The translations under genes and the position numbers were made by a program. Source: Firm-04 sp045600205 (GTDB lineage Bacteria > Bacillota > Clostridia > Oscillospirales > Ruminococcaceae). Taken from it: a stretch of 64,000 nucleotides of DNA. The notes beneath the pieces are model-generated. The model had not been told where the DNA came from. It saw only the letters and a program-made list of their open reading frames with translations, and did no database searches. Below are positions 17,801 through 24,969 of the stretch, piece by piece. The DNA lies in contig JAZRXM010000001.1 of assembly GCA_045600205.1 (NCBI GenBank), forward strand, positions 62,001 through 126,000. Reading direction: 5' to 3'. Within the stretch, counting starts at the first letter, position 1; every line of letters begins with the position of its first letter.

Positions 17801-18599
17801 ACCGCGTGTTCTGATCCCTGTATTCCCCGGCACTAACTGCGAGTACGATACTGCACGCGCATTTGAACGTGCCGGTGCCGCTCCCGAAATTCTTGTCATC
17901 CGCAACCTGTCCGCAAAGGCAATCGAGGATTCTGTGGAAGCAGCAGTCAAGCTGATTGAGAATTCCCAGATGATCATGCTGCCGGGCGGTTTCTCGGGCG
18001 GCGACGAGCCTGACGGTTCGGGCAAATTCATTACTGCTTTCTTCCGCAATCCGCAGGTTGCAGAGGCAGTTCACAAGCTGCTCCAGAAGCGCGACGGTCT
18101 GATGCTCGGTATCTGCAACGGTTTCCAGGCACTCATTAAGCTGGGTCTGGTTCCTTACGGCGAAATCACCGAGATGAGCGACAATTCTCCGACGCTGACC
18201 TTCAACACCATCGCACGCCACCAGAGCATGATGGTCACTACACGCATTGCATCGAACAAGTCGCCGTGGCTGGCTGGCTGCGAGGTCGGCGATCTTCACA
18301 CCGTTCCGATTTCGCACGGCGAGGGCAGATTCATCGCCCCGACCGCACTGATTCGCAGAATGGCAAGCAATGGTCAGATCGCAACGCAGTATGTTGACCT
18401 TTCGGGTCGTCCGACGATGGACATCCGCTTCAATCCGAACAGCTCCATTGACGCAATCGAGGGTATCACTTCGCCTGACGGCAGAGTGCTCGGTAAGATG
18501 GGTCACAGCGAGCGCATCGGCAGAGAGGTCTGCAAGAACGTACCCGGCGAAAAGGATCAGAAGATCTTTGAAAACGGTGTTCGTTATTTCGCTGATTAA
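14892..18599 (+). CDS. purL: phosphoribosylformylglycinamidine synthase, single-chain
   Basis: Converts FGAR to FGAM with glutamine and ATP in purine synthesis. The 1235-residue chain joins the PurS-like N-terminus, two synthase halves (ATP-binding motifs such as NETHNHPTEIEPFGGAATC) and a C-terminal class I glutaminase with the nucleophile in LGICNGFQ and a later PISHGEGRF histidine. Bacilli split this into PurS, PurQ and PurL; many Clostridia keep the fused form seen here. The start MAVYRIY follows CGGAGGT, 35 bp after mtaB. No other pur genes and no purine riboswitch were seen. Confidence 0.96.
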   Translation: MAVYRIYTEKKPQYAVEAQSVLSDLRTALRLDVVGIRVLNRYDADHISEEEFRRAVPTVFSEPAVDYVYEKLPMLSNQERIFAVEYLPGQFDQRADSCEQCIQILNGQERCRVRNARVYIVSGAISDEEFEKLKKYLINPVESREASLDTVDSLDTNYAIPTTVETLDGFCEMDESARKAFLNDYALAMDLDDITFCQEYFRDTEHRDPTITEIRMIDTYWSDHCRHTTFLTTIDKATIETPYIQETYNDYLRIRKELGRDAKPITLMDMALMAMRKLKADGKIPALDESEEINACSVKIKVDTDKGTEDWILMFKNETHNHPTEIEPFGGAATCLGGAIRDPLSGRSYVYQAMRVTGAANPLVPVSDTMPGKLPQRKITVGAANGYSSYGNQIGLATGHVAEVYHPGYVAKRLEIGAVVGAAPAENIRREVPVPGDIIILLGGKTGRDGCGGATGSSKSHTLESLTHCGAEVQKGNAPEERKLQRLFRDPAVTKLIKRCNDFGAGGVSVAIGELTDGLDIDLNAVPRKYDGLDGTELAISESQERMAVVVAPEDVDAFMAAADKENLLATVVAKATDTNRLRMNWNGKTIVNLSREFLNSNGAEKHTDVVAFNPEPTAETRYEDTPDGWKELMGNLNVCSQKGLVEKFDSTIGAGTVLMPYGGIYQLTPSQAMAAKIPVLTGETSTCSIMGWGFHPTISEKSPYHGAMLAVIESVAKVIAAGGSWHQCWLTFQEYFERTQNNPKRWGKPFSALLGAFKAQLELECASIGGKDSMSGTFEKVDVPPTLVSFAVSVADTKRVLSTEFKKAGDTVIRIAPKYDGNGLPDWDSVRACFDTVEKMISDGRAKAIWTVTGGGVAEGIAKMCFGNHIGFEFSKKLPAQILFAPYVGSFLIELEGAAKDGEEVIGRTTEQYKVFSDAYTISLDSLQKVWEGKLESVFPCRIKTEFATIESYAFKAERRVAPTIKTAKPRVLIPVFPGTNCEYDTARAFERAGAAPEILVIRNLSAKAIEDSVEAAVKLIENSQMIMLPGGFSGGDEPDGSGKFITAFFRNPQVAEAVHKLLQKRDGLMLGICNGFQALIKLGLVPYGEITEMSDNSPTLTFNTIARHQSMMVTTRIASNKSPWLAGCEVGDLHTVPISHGEGRFIAPTALIRRMASNGQIATQYVDLSGRPTMDIRFNPNSSIDAIEGITSPDGRVLGKMGHSERIGREVCKNVPGEKDQKIFENGVRYFAD

Positions 18600-18608
18600 G
18601 ATAAAACG

Positions 18609-18645
18609 AAACGCGCAAGTCTTGCAAGGACTTGCGCGTTTTTTT
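18609..18645 (+). terminator. terminator after purL
   Basis: A 13-bp stem, aaacgcgcaagtc with its complement, a 7-nt loop and a seven-T run. It ends purL 10 bp after its stop. Confidence 0.92.
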
Positions 18646-18670
18646 CGTATAAAAGGCGGATGTCGCCGCA

Positions 18671-19372
18671 TCAGCAGCCCGTGACGTTGAAATCAACCTC
18701 AATTGTTTTCCATGATGAAAACACCTCAGGATCGACCACACATGCGGAATGCTGCTCGTCTGTCGGGAGGATTTTTCCCTCAGCAGTGTGCGCATCCTCG
18801 GAAAATTTCGCCCGCGGATGATAGATATTGCTGTGCATTTCTATGCCGTCATCGGAATCCGTATAATTGGCAGCGACCATTTCCACAGGCTTGCCGTCCA
18901 CACGGATTTCCTTGATCTCAATGTTCATTTTCGGGAACAGCTTGGCACCGTCCAGTATCCTGACCGCTGCATAATCCACGGAACTGCATGAAAATTCTTT
19001 TTCAATATCGCCGCTGGCTTCGTAGCGGCAGCCTTTCGTATCCGCATTGATACGCACGGTGTACCCGCCGTTGCCATGAATATGTGTGATGCCTGCGTTA
19101 TAGGCAAGCATATCGGTTTCCATACCCCAGTACTGCACATACCATTGATCCGCGGCGATTGCCAGAATCGCATCGCCTGATTGGGCGACAACGCGCTTTT
19201 CCAGAACAGGCGGTTCCTGATAAACAGGCGCATTGGCAGCCGGTGCGGTTGTGGAAGCCACGGTGCTTACAGAAGGGGATTTTTCAGAGCCGTGTTGCGT
19301 TTCACAGCTTGATAGACATATCATCAGTGACGCAGATGCGCATAAAATAAACCAATTTGAAAAATGCTTCAT
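18671..19372 (-). CDS. secreted lipoprotein, unknown function
   Basis: A 233-residue protein with a lipoprotein signal peptide ending in the lipobox LSSC near residue 23, followed by a Ser/Thr/Ala-rich linker. The mature domain holds a pattern of aromatic and Gly-rich strands (QWYVQYWG, IHGNGGYTV) that looks beta-rich and could bind carbohydrate or another ligand, but I cannot assign a family. The C-terminus ends in VTGC. It is transcribed alone from its own promoter and converges on the purL terminator. Confidence 0.72.
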   Translation of the reverse strand: MKHFSNWFILCASASLMICLSSCETQHGSEKSPSVSTVASTTAPAANAPVYQEPPVLEKRVVAQSGDAILAIAADQWYVQYWGMETDMLAYNAGITHIHGNGGYTVRINADTKGCRYEASGDIEKEFSCSSVDYAAVRILDGAKLFPKMNIEIKEIRVDGKPVEMVAANYTDSDDGIEMHSNIYHPRAKFSEDAHTAEGKILPTDEQHSACVVDPEVFSSWKTIEVDFNVTGC

Positions 19373-19404
19373 GAAATGCTCCTTTGTTGAATGTCAGTAT
19401 TTTC

Positions 19405-19433
19405 ATGATACACTGTTTTGTGCGAAAAGACAA
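19405..19433 (-). promoter_or_regulatory. promoter for the lipoprotein gene
   Basis: TTGTCT, 17 bp, TATCAT on the minus strand. Start codon about 25 nt from the expected start point, with GGAG between. Confidence 0.62.
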
Positions 19434-19680
19434 GTGGAAAAAATGCCAAAGATACCGCAGAAGCAAGGACGCAATCTGTGAAAAAACAGAGAATACAGTC
19501 GGAATGTAGAAATATTAGGCTTGTATTTGCGCAGTATTCATAAAAATGTACAAATTCAACAGAGAGTCATAATGGACGAGAGAATTTCTTTCGCCAAAGA
19601 CGCGATTTTTGAATCGTTTGTTTACGGAAAACAACAAATTCCCAAAGAAAATTATACGGAAAGTTTTTTTTCGTCAGGTA
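19434..19680. other. intergenic region with no supported gene
   Basis: AT-rich spacer between the lipoprotein promoter and the LacI-gene promoter. An open frame at 19521-19727 runs through the downstream promoter and has no recognisable features, so it is not annotated. Confidence 0.5.
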
Positions 19681-19709
19681 TTTACAAATCTAAAAGAATG
19701 TGCTATAAT
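19681..19709 (+). promoter_or_regulatory. promoter for the LacI-family regulator
   Basis: TTTACA, 17 bp, TATAAT. The predicted leader is about 120 nt and contains the palindrome at 19760-19781. Confidence 0.72.
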
Positions 19710-19759
19710 GAAGCAATAGTAACATAGGCGAATTGTCTACCTTGAAGAAACAGATGAAA

Positions 19760-19781
19760 GATACTATTATATAATAGTATC
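19760..19781. promoter_or_regulatory. 22-bp perfect palindrome, candidate operator
   Basis: GATACTATTAT followed directly by its exact complement. It lies 50 bp downstream of the -10 box and 54 bp before the regulator start codon. Position suggests autoregulation by roadblock or an RNA hairpin. It lacks the central CG usual in LacI-family operators, so the binding protein is uncertain. Confidence 0.5.
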
Positions 19782-19835
19782 AAAGAAAAAGAAAAACAGA
19801 GAAGAAATCAAATTTTTTTTGGAGAGTGTTAAACC

Positions 19836-20870
19836 ATGAAAAACGGCATCCGAATGTCTGACATTGCCAAGGAATTGGGTGTCAGCGTCGTGACCGTATC
19901 CAACGCGCTGAATGATCGTGGTGGCGTAAGTGACGAAATGCGCCGAAAAATCCGTGAGCGTGCATCGCAGCTTGGGTACCGTCCGTCCGCACCGCGTACC
20001 CCGCGGAAACCTATGCTCAATCTGCCTTCCGAAACAGGCAGCATCGGCATCCTGACCAGTGAGCGTTTTGCAGGCGTTCGCGGAACTTTCTACTGGTTCC
20101 TGACGGCAGGCGTTTCCAAGGAACTGACCCACTGCAATCTTTATTCGGTCTACGAAAGCGTTTCCATTGCGGACGAAACAAATGCAATTCCTCCGCATAT
20201 TGTTACTGAACGGCAAGTGCGCGGTCTGATCGTTGTCGGACAGCTTGCCTCCAATTACCTCGATATGCTCGCAGAACTGCATATTCCTGTGCTGTTCCTC
20301 GATTTTTACGATAAGCACAGCGAAATTGATGCCGTCATTTCCGATAACTATTATGACAGCTATCTGATGACCGACCGTCTTGTTGCGATGGGACATGAGA
20401 GAATCGGCTTCATCGGTACGCTGACCGCAACCAGCAGCATTCAGGATCGCTATCTCGGATACGTGAAGTGCCTGATGGAAAATCATTTGCAGCAAAATCC
20501 CGCTTGGATCCTCGATGACCGTTATATGGACGGCACCGTGTTCAATCAGTTTGCATTTCCGTTGGAGGATATGCCCACCGCTTTTGTCTGCAACTGCGAT
20601 GAAACTGCATTCCGCGTCATCGGAGAACTGCAGCGGCTGGGATTCCGTGTGCCGGAGGACATTTCCGTCACGGGCTACGATAACTACACCGTTTCGGATA
20701 TGTGCAATCCTGCCATTACGACCGTTGAGGTTGACCTCGCGGAAATGGCGCATACGGCAGTGGCTTTGCTGCTTGCACGCCTCGAAAACCCGCAGAAACC
20801 CGCGGCTCGCCATGTCGTTCCCGGCAGAGTCATTATTAAGGAATCCATGGCGCGCAATCCGGAAAAGTAA
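19836..20870 (+). CDS. LacI-family transcriptional regulator
   Basis: A 344-residue repressor-type protein. The first 60 residues hold the LacI helix-turn-helix (MSDIAKELGVSVVTVSNALN) and hinge. The rest is a periplasmic-binding-protein-like ligand domain with the typical stretches HERIGFIG, DRYLGY and ISVTGYDN. Such regulators usually sense sugars. The start follows TTTGGAGAG. Neighbours are a lipoprotein (divergent) and the pilus operon (downstream, separate promoter), so the target is not obvious from context. Confidence 0.92.
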   Translation: MKNGIRMSDIAKELGVSVVTVSNALNDRGGVSDEMRRKIRERASQLGYRPSAPRTPRKPMLNLPSETGSIGILTSERFAGVRGTFYWFLTAGVSKELTHCNLYSVYESVSIADETNAIPPHIVTERQVRGLIVVGQLASNYLDMLAELHIPVLFLDFYDKHSEIDAVISDNYYDSYLMTDRLVAMGHERIGFIGTLTATSSIQDRYLGYVKCLMENHLQQNPAWILDDRYMDGTVFNQFAFPLEDMPTAFVCNCDETAFRVIGELQRLGFRVPEDISVTGYDNYTVSDMCNPAITTVEVDLAEMAHTAVALLLARLENPQKPAARHVVPGRVIIKESMARNPEK

Positions 20871-20925
20871 TTGACTGACTGGCGAAACAACTAAAAATTA
20901 GACTGAATTTTTGTTTAAAAAACTG

Positions 20926-20954
20926 TTGCAAATGAAAATAAAATATGCTATAAT
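20926..20954 (+). promoter_or_regulatory. promoter of the pilC-pilMN-pilO-pilin operon
   Basis: TTGCAA, 17 bp, TATAAT, followed by a leader of about 145 nt before pilC. Confidence 0.82.
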
Positions 20955-20960
20955 ATGTAT

Positions 20961-21104
20961 GGTTCGTAGTGTAGCTATTACTATGCCCTTTTGACGATAA
21001 AAGGCGCAGAAAACAGCTTGTAAGATACACAACGGAAACAATCGGAATCGGTACGCTCACCGAAGCCGAACAAAAAACTTTTAGGGCTTGCAGGAGGTGG
21101 TTTT
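20961..21104 (+). promoter_or_regulatory. leader of the pilus operon with local hairpins
   Basis: Short inverted repeats include CCTTTT/AAAAGG around 20991-21008, CGGT/ACCG around 21050-21063, and aagcc (21063-21067) with ggctt (21085-21089) just before the AGGAGG ribosome site. I compared it by eye with the core motifs of both cyclic-di-GMP riboswitch classes and saw no match. Confidence 0.3.
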
Positions 21105-22295
21105 ATGCCAAGTTATGCTTACACCGCGAAAGACGCTGTCGGTAATGTAAAGCAGGGCGTCATGTCCGCAGAGGATGAGCAGGAATTTCTGGCAAAAATC
21201 AGAGAAAAGGGAATGTATGTCAACAGCTACAAGGAAAGACGTACAGATGTCAAAACCGTCAAGAAGTTCAAGACGAAGGATCTGGCATTCTGTACCCGTC
21301 AGCTTGCAGCAATGCTGACATCAGGTTTGACGCTGGTCAAAGCACTGGACATTCTTTGTAAAGAGCAGGAGAGCGAAGCTGCTCGAAACGTATGGAGAGA
21401 TGTTTACGAGAATGTTCAGAAAGGTGAATCTTTCTCCGATGCGTTGGAAGTTCACGGAAGCGTCTTCCCGACCCTGTTTTCCGCAATGGTCGGCGCAGGT
21501 GAAGCGTCCGGTTCTCTGGACGTCATTATGCAAAGACTGAGCGACTACTACGCAAACCAGAACAAGATTGCCAACACCATCCGAAGCGCAATGATCTACC
21601 CGATCATTCTGGCAGTTCTGACGATCGCGGTCGTCATCGGCGTATTCGTATTCATCATGCCGACCTTCGAGGAACTGTATGATGATCCCGAACAGATGCC
21701 CGGACTGACCAAGGCAATGGTCAACATCGGTAAATTCCTGGTCAAGTATTGGTACATCATGCTGCCGATCATCTTTGGTATCATCTTCGTATTTATTTAT
21801 GCGTTGAAGATGCCTGATTTCCGACTAAAATGGGATCGCTTCATGATAAAAGGTCCGGCATTCGGAAAATTGGTCGTTACGATCTACACTGCACGTTTTG
21901 CTCAGACAATGGCTTCTCTGTACTCCTCCGGTCTTCCGATGGTTGAGTGCCTGAAGCGTTCCTCTGATACGTTGAACAACAGTTACATCACCCTGAAATT
22001 CCGCGACATCATAGACGACGTCAAGAGTGGTGAAACGCTGAGTTCTTCCATTCAGAGAGCTGAGATCTTTGACTCGATGTTCTGTTCCATCATCTACGTC
22101 GGTGAGGAAGCCGGCGCATTGGACGACATCCTTGCAAAGACCGCTGAGTACTACGACGAAGAAGCAGACTCCGCAGTTAAGCGTCTGTGCGCACTGCTTG
22201 AGCCTGTCATGCTGATCATCATGGGTATTATCATCGCTCTCGTCTGTGCTGCATTCTTCCCTGCACTGTACGAGTCCTTCGATCAGATCAGCTGA
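21105..22295 (+). CDS. pilC: type IV pilus inner-membrane platform protein
   Basis: A 396-residue GspF/PilC protein that anchors the assembly ATPase at the membrane. It opens with the family signature YAYTAKDAVGN and has two repeated cytoplasmic helical domains, each followed by membrane segments (about residues 160-190, 210-232 and 363-392). GAGEASGSLD and GEEAGALDDIL are the paired conserved turns of the two domains. The start follows AGGAGGTGG. First gene of the pilus operon. Confidence 0.94.
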   Translation: MPSYAYTAKDAVGNVKQGVMSAEDEQEFLAKIREKGMYVNSYKERRTDVKTVKKFKTKDLAFCTRQLAAMLTSGLTLVKALDILCKEQESEAARNVWRDVYENVQKGESFSDALEVHGSVFPTLFSAMVGAGEASGSLDVIMQRLSDYYANQNKIANTIRSAMIYPIILAVLTIAVVIGVFVFIMPTFEELYDDPEQMPGLTKAMVNIGKFLVKYWYIMLPIIFGIIFVFIYALKMPDFRLKWDRFMIKGPAFGKLVVTIYTARFAQTMASLYSSGLPMVECLKRSSDTLNNSYITLKFRDIIDDVKSGETLSSSIQRAEIFDSMFCSIIYVGEEAGALDDILAKTAEYYDEEADSAVKRLCALLEPVMLIIMGIIIALVCAAFFPALYESFDQIS

Positions 22296-22331
22296 TCTTC
22301 CGCAGAATTTCACGACAGTCATCATACCGAA

Positions 22332-22355
22332 ATGCGGCGGCAGACGCCGCCGCAT
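22332..22355 (+). other. intra-operon GC hairpin between pilC and pilMN
   Basis: A perfect 10-bp stem, atgcggcggc with gccgccgcat, and a 4-nt loop. No T-run follows. It could stabilise or process the polycistronic mRNA to set unequal gene dosage. Confidence 0.5.
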
Positions 22356-22399
22356 GAGGTTCGAATTTTCCGAATAAATTTGAGAGGTGGAAAACACAA

Positions 22400-24013
22400 A
22401 TGCTTTCATTTGATATTACTGACCGCGTGATCCGTATTATTAAAGGTCAGGAGACAAACGGCAAGATCAGAATTGCTGCTGCTGCGTCCCTTGATCTGGA
22501 TGAGGAAGTCATCGTCAACGGTCACGTTCGTGACGTCCCCAGATTGGCAACTTTGATTAACCAGGTTCTCCGCACCAACAAAATGGTCGATAAGGAAGCA
22601 ATCGTCAGCATTTCTTCCAACATGACCATTTTTAAGGAACTCCATATTCAGAAGGCTGCAAAAGAGCAGGACTTCATGAAGATGGTTCGTGCTGAGATGC
22701 AGGCTGCACTCGGCATTGACGAATCCTATTCCGTATCTTATATCATCGTCGGTGATTCCGACCAGACCGAAGGTGCTTTGAAGATTCTCGCAACGGCTTG
22801 CCCTTACGAGGTTGTTGACTGCTACAAGCGCGTCTTCAATATGCTTCAGGTTTCCCTCCGTTCCGTCATGATCGGCTGCAACTGCATCACCAAGGTTCTG
22901 CTTGCAGACACCAAGGTCAAATCCAAGATGCCGTTGCTGGCTGTTCAGATCGACAACAACTTCATCTCCCTCAACCTTTATGAGAAAGGACAGCTTTCCT
23001 TCTCTCGTTTCGCTTCCATCTCCGCTGAGGACTACGATGATTCCTCTGACTACGTATTCGAGGCAGTCAATGAGAACGTCTTCCGTATGCTTCAGTTCCA
23101 GAAGAGCAAGAGCGACAGCGACCCGATTGAAAACGTTGTCTTCTATGGTGATACCCGTGAGTATGTCCGTCTGACAAACGAACTCGAAAAAATGGGCATC
23201 CGTACCAGTATCATCAATGTTCCTCCGCAGATCCACGGTTATGAGCACCTCGAATTCTCCTCCTACGCAAACGCTATCGGCGCAATGTTCAAGCGTAATA
23301 AGGAAACTGAGCGTATCAACCTGCTGGAAACGGATACTGTTAACAACAACAAGATCAAGTCTGACAGAGGATATGCTGCAATCCTGCTTCTCGCAGTGCT
23401 CGCTTCCATCGCACTTTGCTTTGTTGGCTGGCTGTTCTATGTCATCCGTAATGCAAGAATCAACTCGCAGATTAAGGATATTGAGGAGAAGCAGAAAAGT
23501 ACTTATGCACAGCAGTTGACTGAGCAGAATAAGGAATTGACTGAACTCAACAAGTCTGTTTCTTCCTACTATCAGGGCGTCAAGAGCGCAGTCGGTGCTT
23601 ACAACAGCCGTCCGTATCCGAGCTCCGCTGATTATACTTTGATTGAGGATACCGTTTTCGAGGCAATCAAAGAAACCTATAAGGATGAGAACATCACTGA
23701 GGATAATAAGGATGACTTCTTCTTCATCGATGCTTTGAATTATAGCGATGGCGTGTATTCAATGAACGTCAGATGCAAGGCACAGGAAGATATGCCGTTC
23801 CAGGAACTCCCGTCGAATCTTTACCAGAAATTCAACGATCTGGAAAAGGTGAATTATGTTGCATATCCTGGTTACAACGCACCTGTCAACGGCAAGATCA
23901 ACACGAAAGTGAAAGATGAGAATGCCGAAACCGTTGATTACATGACTTTGAGTCTGAGCATCAGCATGAAGGGCGACGCAGTTGATGTGAATGCACTGAA
24001 GGAGGCAGAATAA
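22400..24013 (+). CDS. PilM-PilN fusion, type IV pilus alignment protein
   Basis: A 537-residue protein. Residues 1-310 resemble PilM, an actin-like cytoplasmic protein (opening LSFDITDRVIRIIKG). A single membrane helix at about 324-345 follows, then a PilN-like coiled coil and outer domain. In proteobacteria PilM and PilN are separate and PilM binds the cytoplasmic tip of PilN, so fusion of the two fits known contacts. The start follows GAGAGGTGG. It overlaps pilO by one base (TAATG), showing translational coupling. Confidence 0.8.
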   Translation: MLSFDITDRVIRIIKGQETNGKIRIAAAASLDLDEEVIVNGHVRDVPRLATLINQVLRTNKMVDKEAIVSISSNMTIFKELHIQKAAKEQDFMKMVRAEMQAALGIDESYSVSYIIVGDSDQTEGALKILATACPYEVVDCYKRVFNMLQVSLRSVMIGCNCITKVLLADTKVKSKMPLLAVQIDNNFISLNLYEKGQLSFSRFASISAEDYDDSSDYVFEAVNENVFRMLQFQKSKSDSDPIENVVFYGDTREYVRLTNELEKMGIRTSIINVPPQIHGYEHLEFSSYANAIGAMFKRNKETERINLLETDTVNNNKIKSDRGYAAILLLAVLASIALCFVGWLFYVIRNARINSQIKDIEEKQKSTYAQQLTEQNKELTELNKSVSSYYQGVKSAVGAYNSRPYPSSADYTLIEDTVFEAIKETYKDENITEDNKDDFFFIDALNYSDGVYSMNVRCKAQEDMPFQELPSNLYQKFNDLEKVNYVAYPGYNAPVNGKINTKVKDENAETVDYMTLSLSISMKGDAVDVNALKEAE

Positions 24014-24894
24014 TGAAACTCAATTACCGTGAAAGAGTCATTTTACTTGTAGTTCTGGTTGTTGTCATTTTTGGCGTGGGAATCTTTGTTTTCATCAAAC
24101 CGCAATGGGAAAAACTGAAAACAAACAAGAAAAAGCTCGAGGATGCTAAGACTGCTTGGACTACGAAATTGGCTGAGTTCGATTCAATCAATGAGAAGCG
24201 TAATACGATTGTTGAAAGACGCAATGCTGCTTACGATTTGAGTCAGGAATTCACTGATGAGATGGATTCGATTCATCTCGACAAGTTCCTTCAGGAGAAA
24301 TTCATCAATACAGATAAGCACAAGGAAGATAATGTTAAGCTTATCGGCAATTTGAGTGTTTCGGACGAGAGCAGTACTTCCATTGCTTATTATTACTATA
24401 CTCCTAAGATTCTTACCTATCCGCTTTATGAGAATGCAGACTTTAACGGTTCGCTGAAACTTGCAACTGCAGAGAAGCTTCTGGAGTCCGGTATTCTTTC
24501 TGCACTGAATGCGCAGACTGTCGGCAACAGCACCGCACAGTTTACACTGAAGGTCAATCGTGAAGATGCCATGGCTTTGATTGATGCAGTGCACGATTAT
24601 GCAATCCAGAATAAGGATGCAATGATCCTCAACTCTGTTTCCATTGCAGATTATGATTTCAATGAGTACATGGATGAAGCAGATGCAAAACTGACTGATG
24701 ATACCGGTAAAGCACTCACCGGTTCTCAGCTGGCAGCTGCAACTGTTCCCGAGTATACAACTGTTACATTCACTTATACTGTTTACTATATGCAGGAGCC
24801 GACTGAGGTTGAATCACTGATCGGTCCTGAATATAATGCAGGTGTCTGGGATGGAAAAGAATGGAAAACGATGACCGTTAAAGAACCCGCTTAA
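24013..24894 (+). CDS. pilO: PilO-like type IV pilus alignment protein
   Basis: A 293-residue protein with a short cytoplasmic start, one membrane helix at about residues 8-28, a coiled coil (about 32-75) and an outer domain, matching the PilO layout. It follows the PilM-PilN fusion with a one-base overlap, which is the canonical PilN-PilO order. Sequence identity to characterised PilO is low, so the call rests on topology and position. A hairpin at 24918-24948 separates it from the next gene. Confidence 0.78.
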   Translation: MKLNYRERVILLVVLVVVIFGVGIFVFIKPQWEKLKTNKKKLEDAKTAWTTKLAEFDSINEKRNTIVERRNAAYDLSQEFTDEMDSIHLDKFLQEKFINTDKHKEDNVKLIGNLSVSDESSTSIAYYYYTPKILTYPLYENADFNGSLKLATAEKLLESGILSALNAQTVGNSTAQFTLKVNREDAMALIDAVHDYAIQNKDAMILNSVSIADYDFNEYMDEADAKLTDDTGKALTGSQLAAATVPEYTTVTFTYTVYYMQEPTEVESLIGPEYNAGVWDGKEWKTMTVKEPA

Positions 24895-24917
24895 GCAGTA
24901 AGCTGATAGAAATCCGA

Positions 24918-24948
24918 GGCAAACCCTTTCCCTGCGAGAGGGTTTGCC
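24918..24948 (+). other. intra-operon hairpin between pilO and the large pilin-like gene
   Basis: A perfect 10-bp stem, ggcaaaccct with agggtttgcc, and an 11-nt loop. No U-run follows, so full termination is unlikely; processing or partial attenuation is possible. Confidence 0.5.
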
Positions 24949-24969
24949 ATATATGAAAGGATGAAAGAT

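Noticed and set aside
15450..18671. 1073-codon minus-strand frame opposite purL
   Set aside because: Cys- and His-rich composition typical of antisense frames, full overlap with a well-supported purL, and no start signal.
19521..19727. 68-codon frame upstream of the LacI gene
   Set aside because: It runs through a good promoter and has no ribosome site.
20961..21104. Cyclic-di-GMP riboswitch ahead of the pilus operon
   Set aside because: The expected GEMM core motifs were not seen on inspection, so only an unassigned leader is reported.
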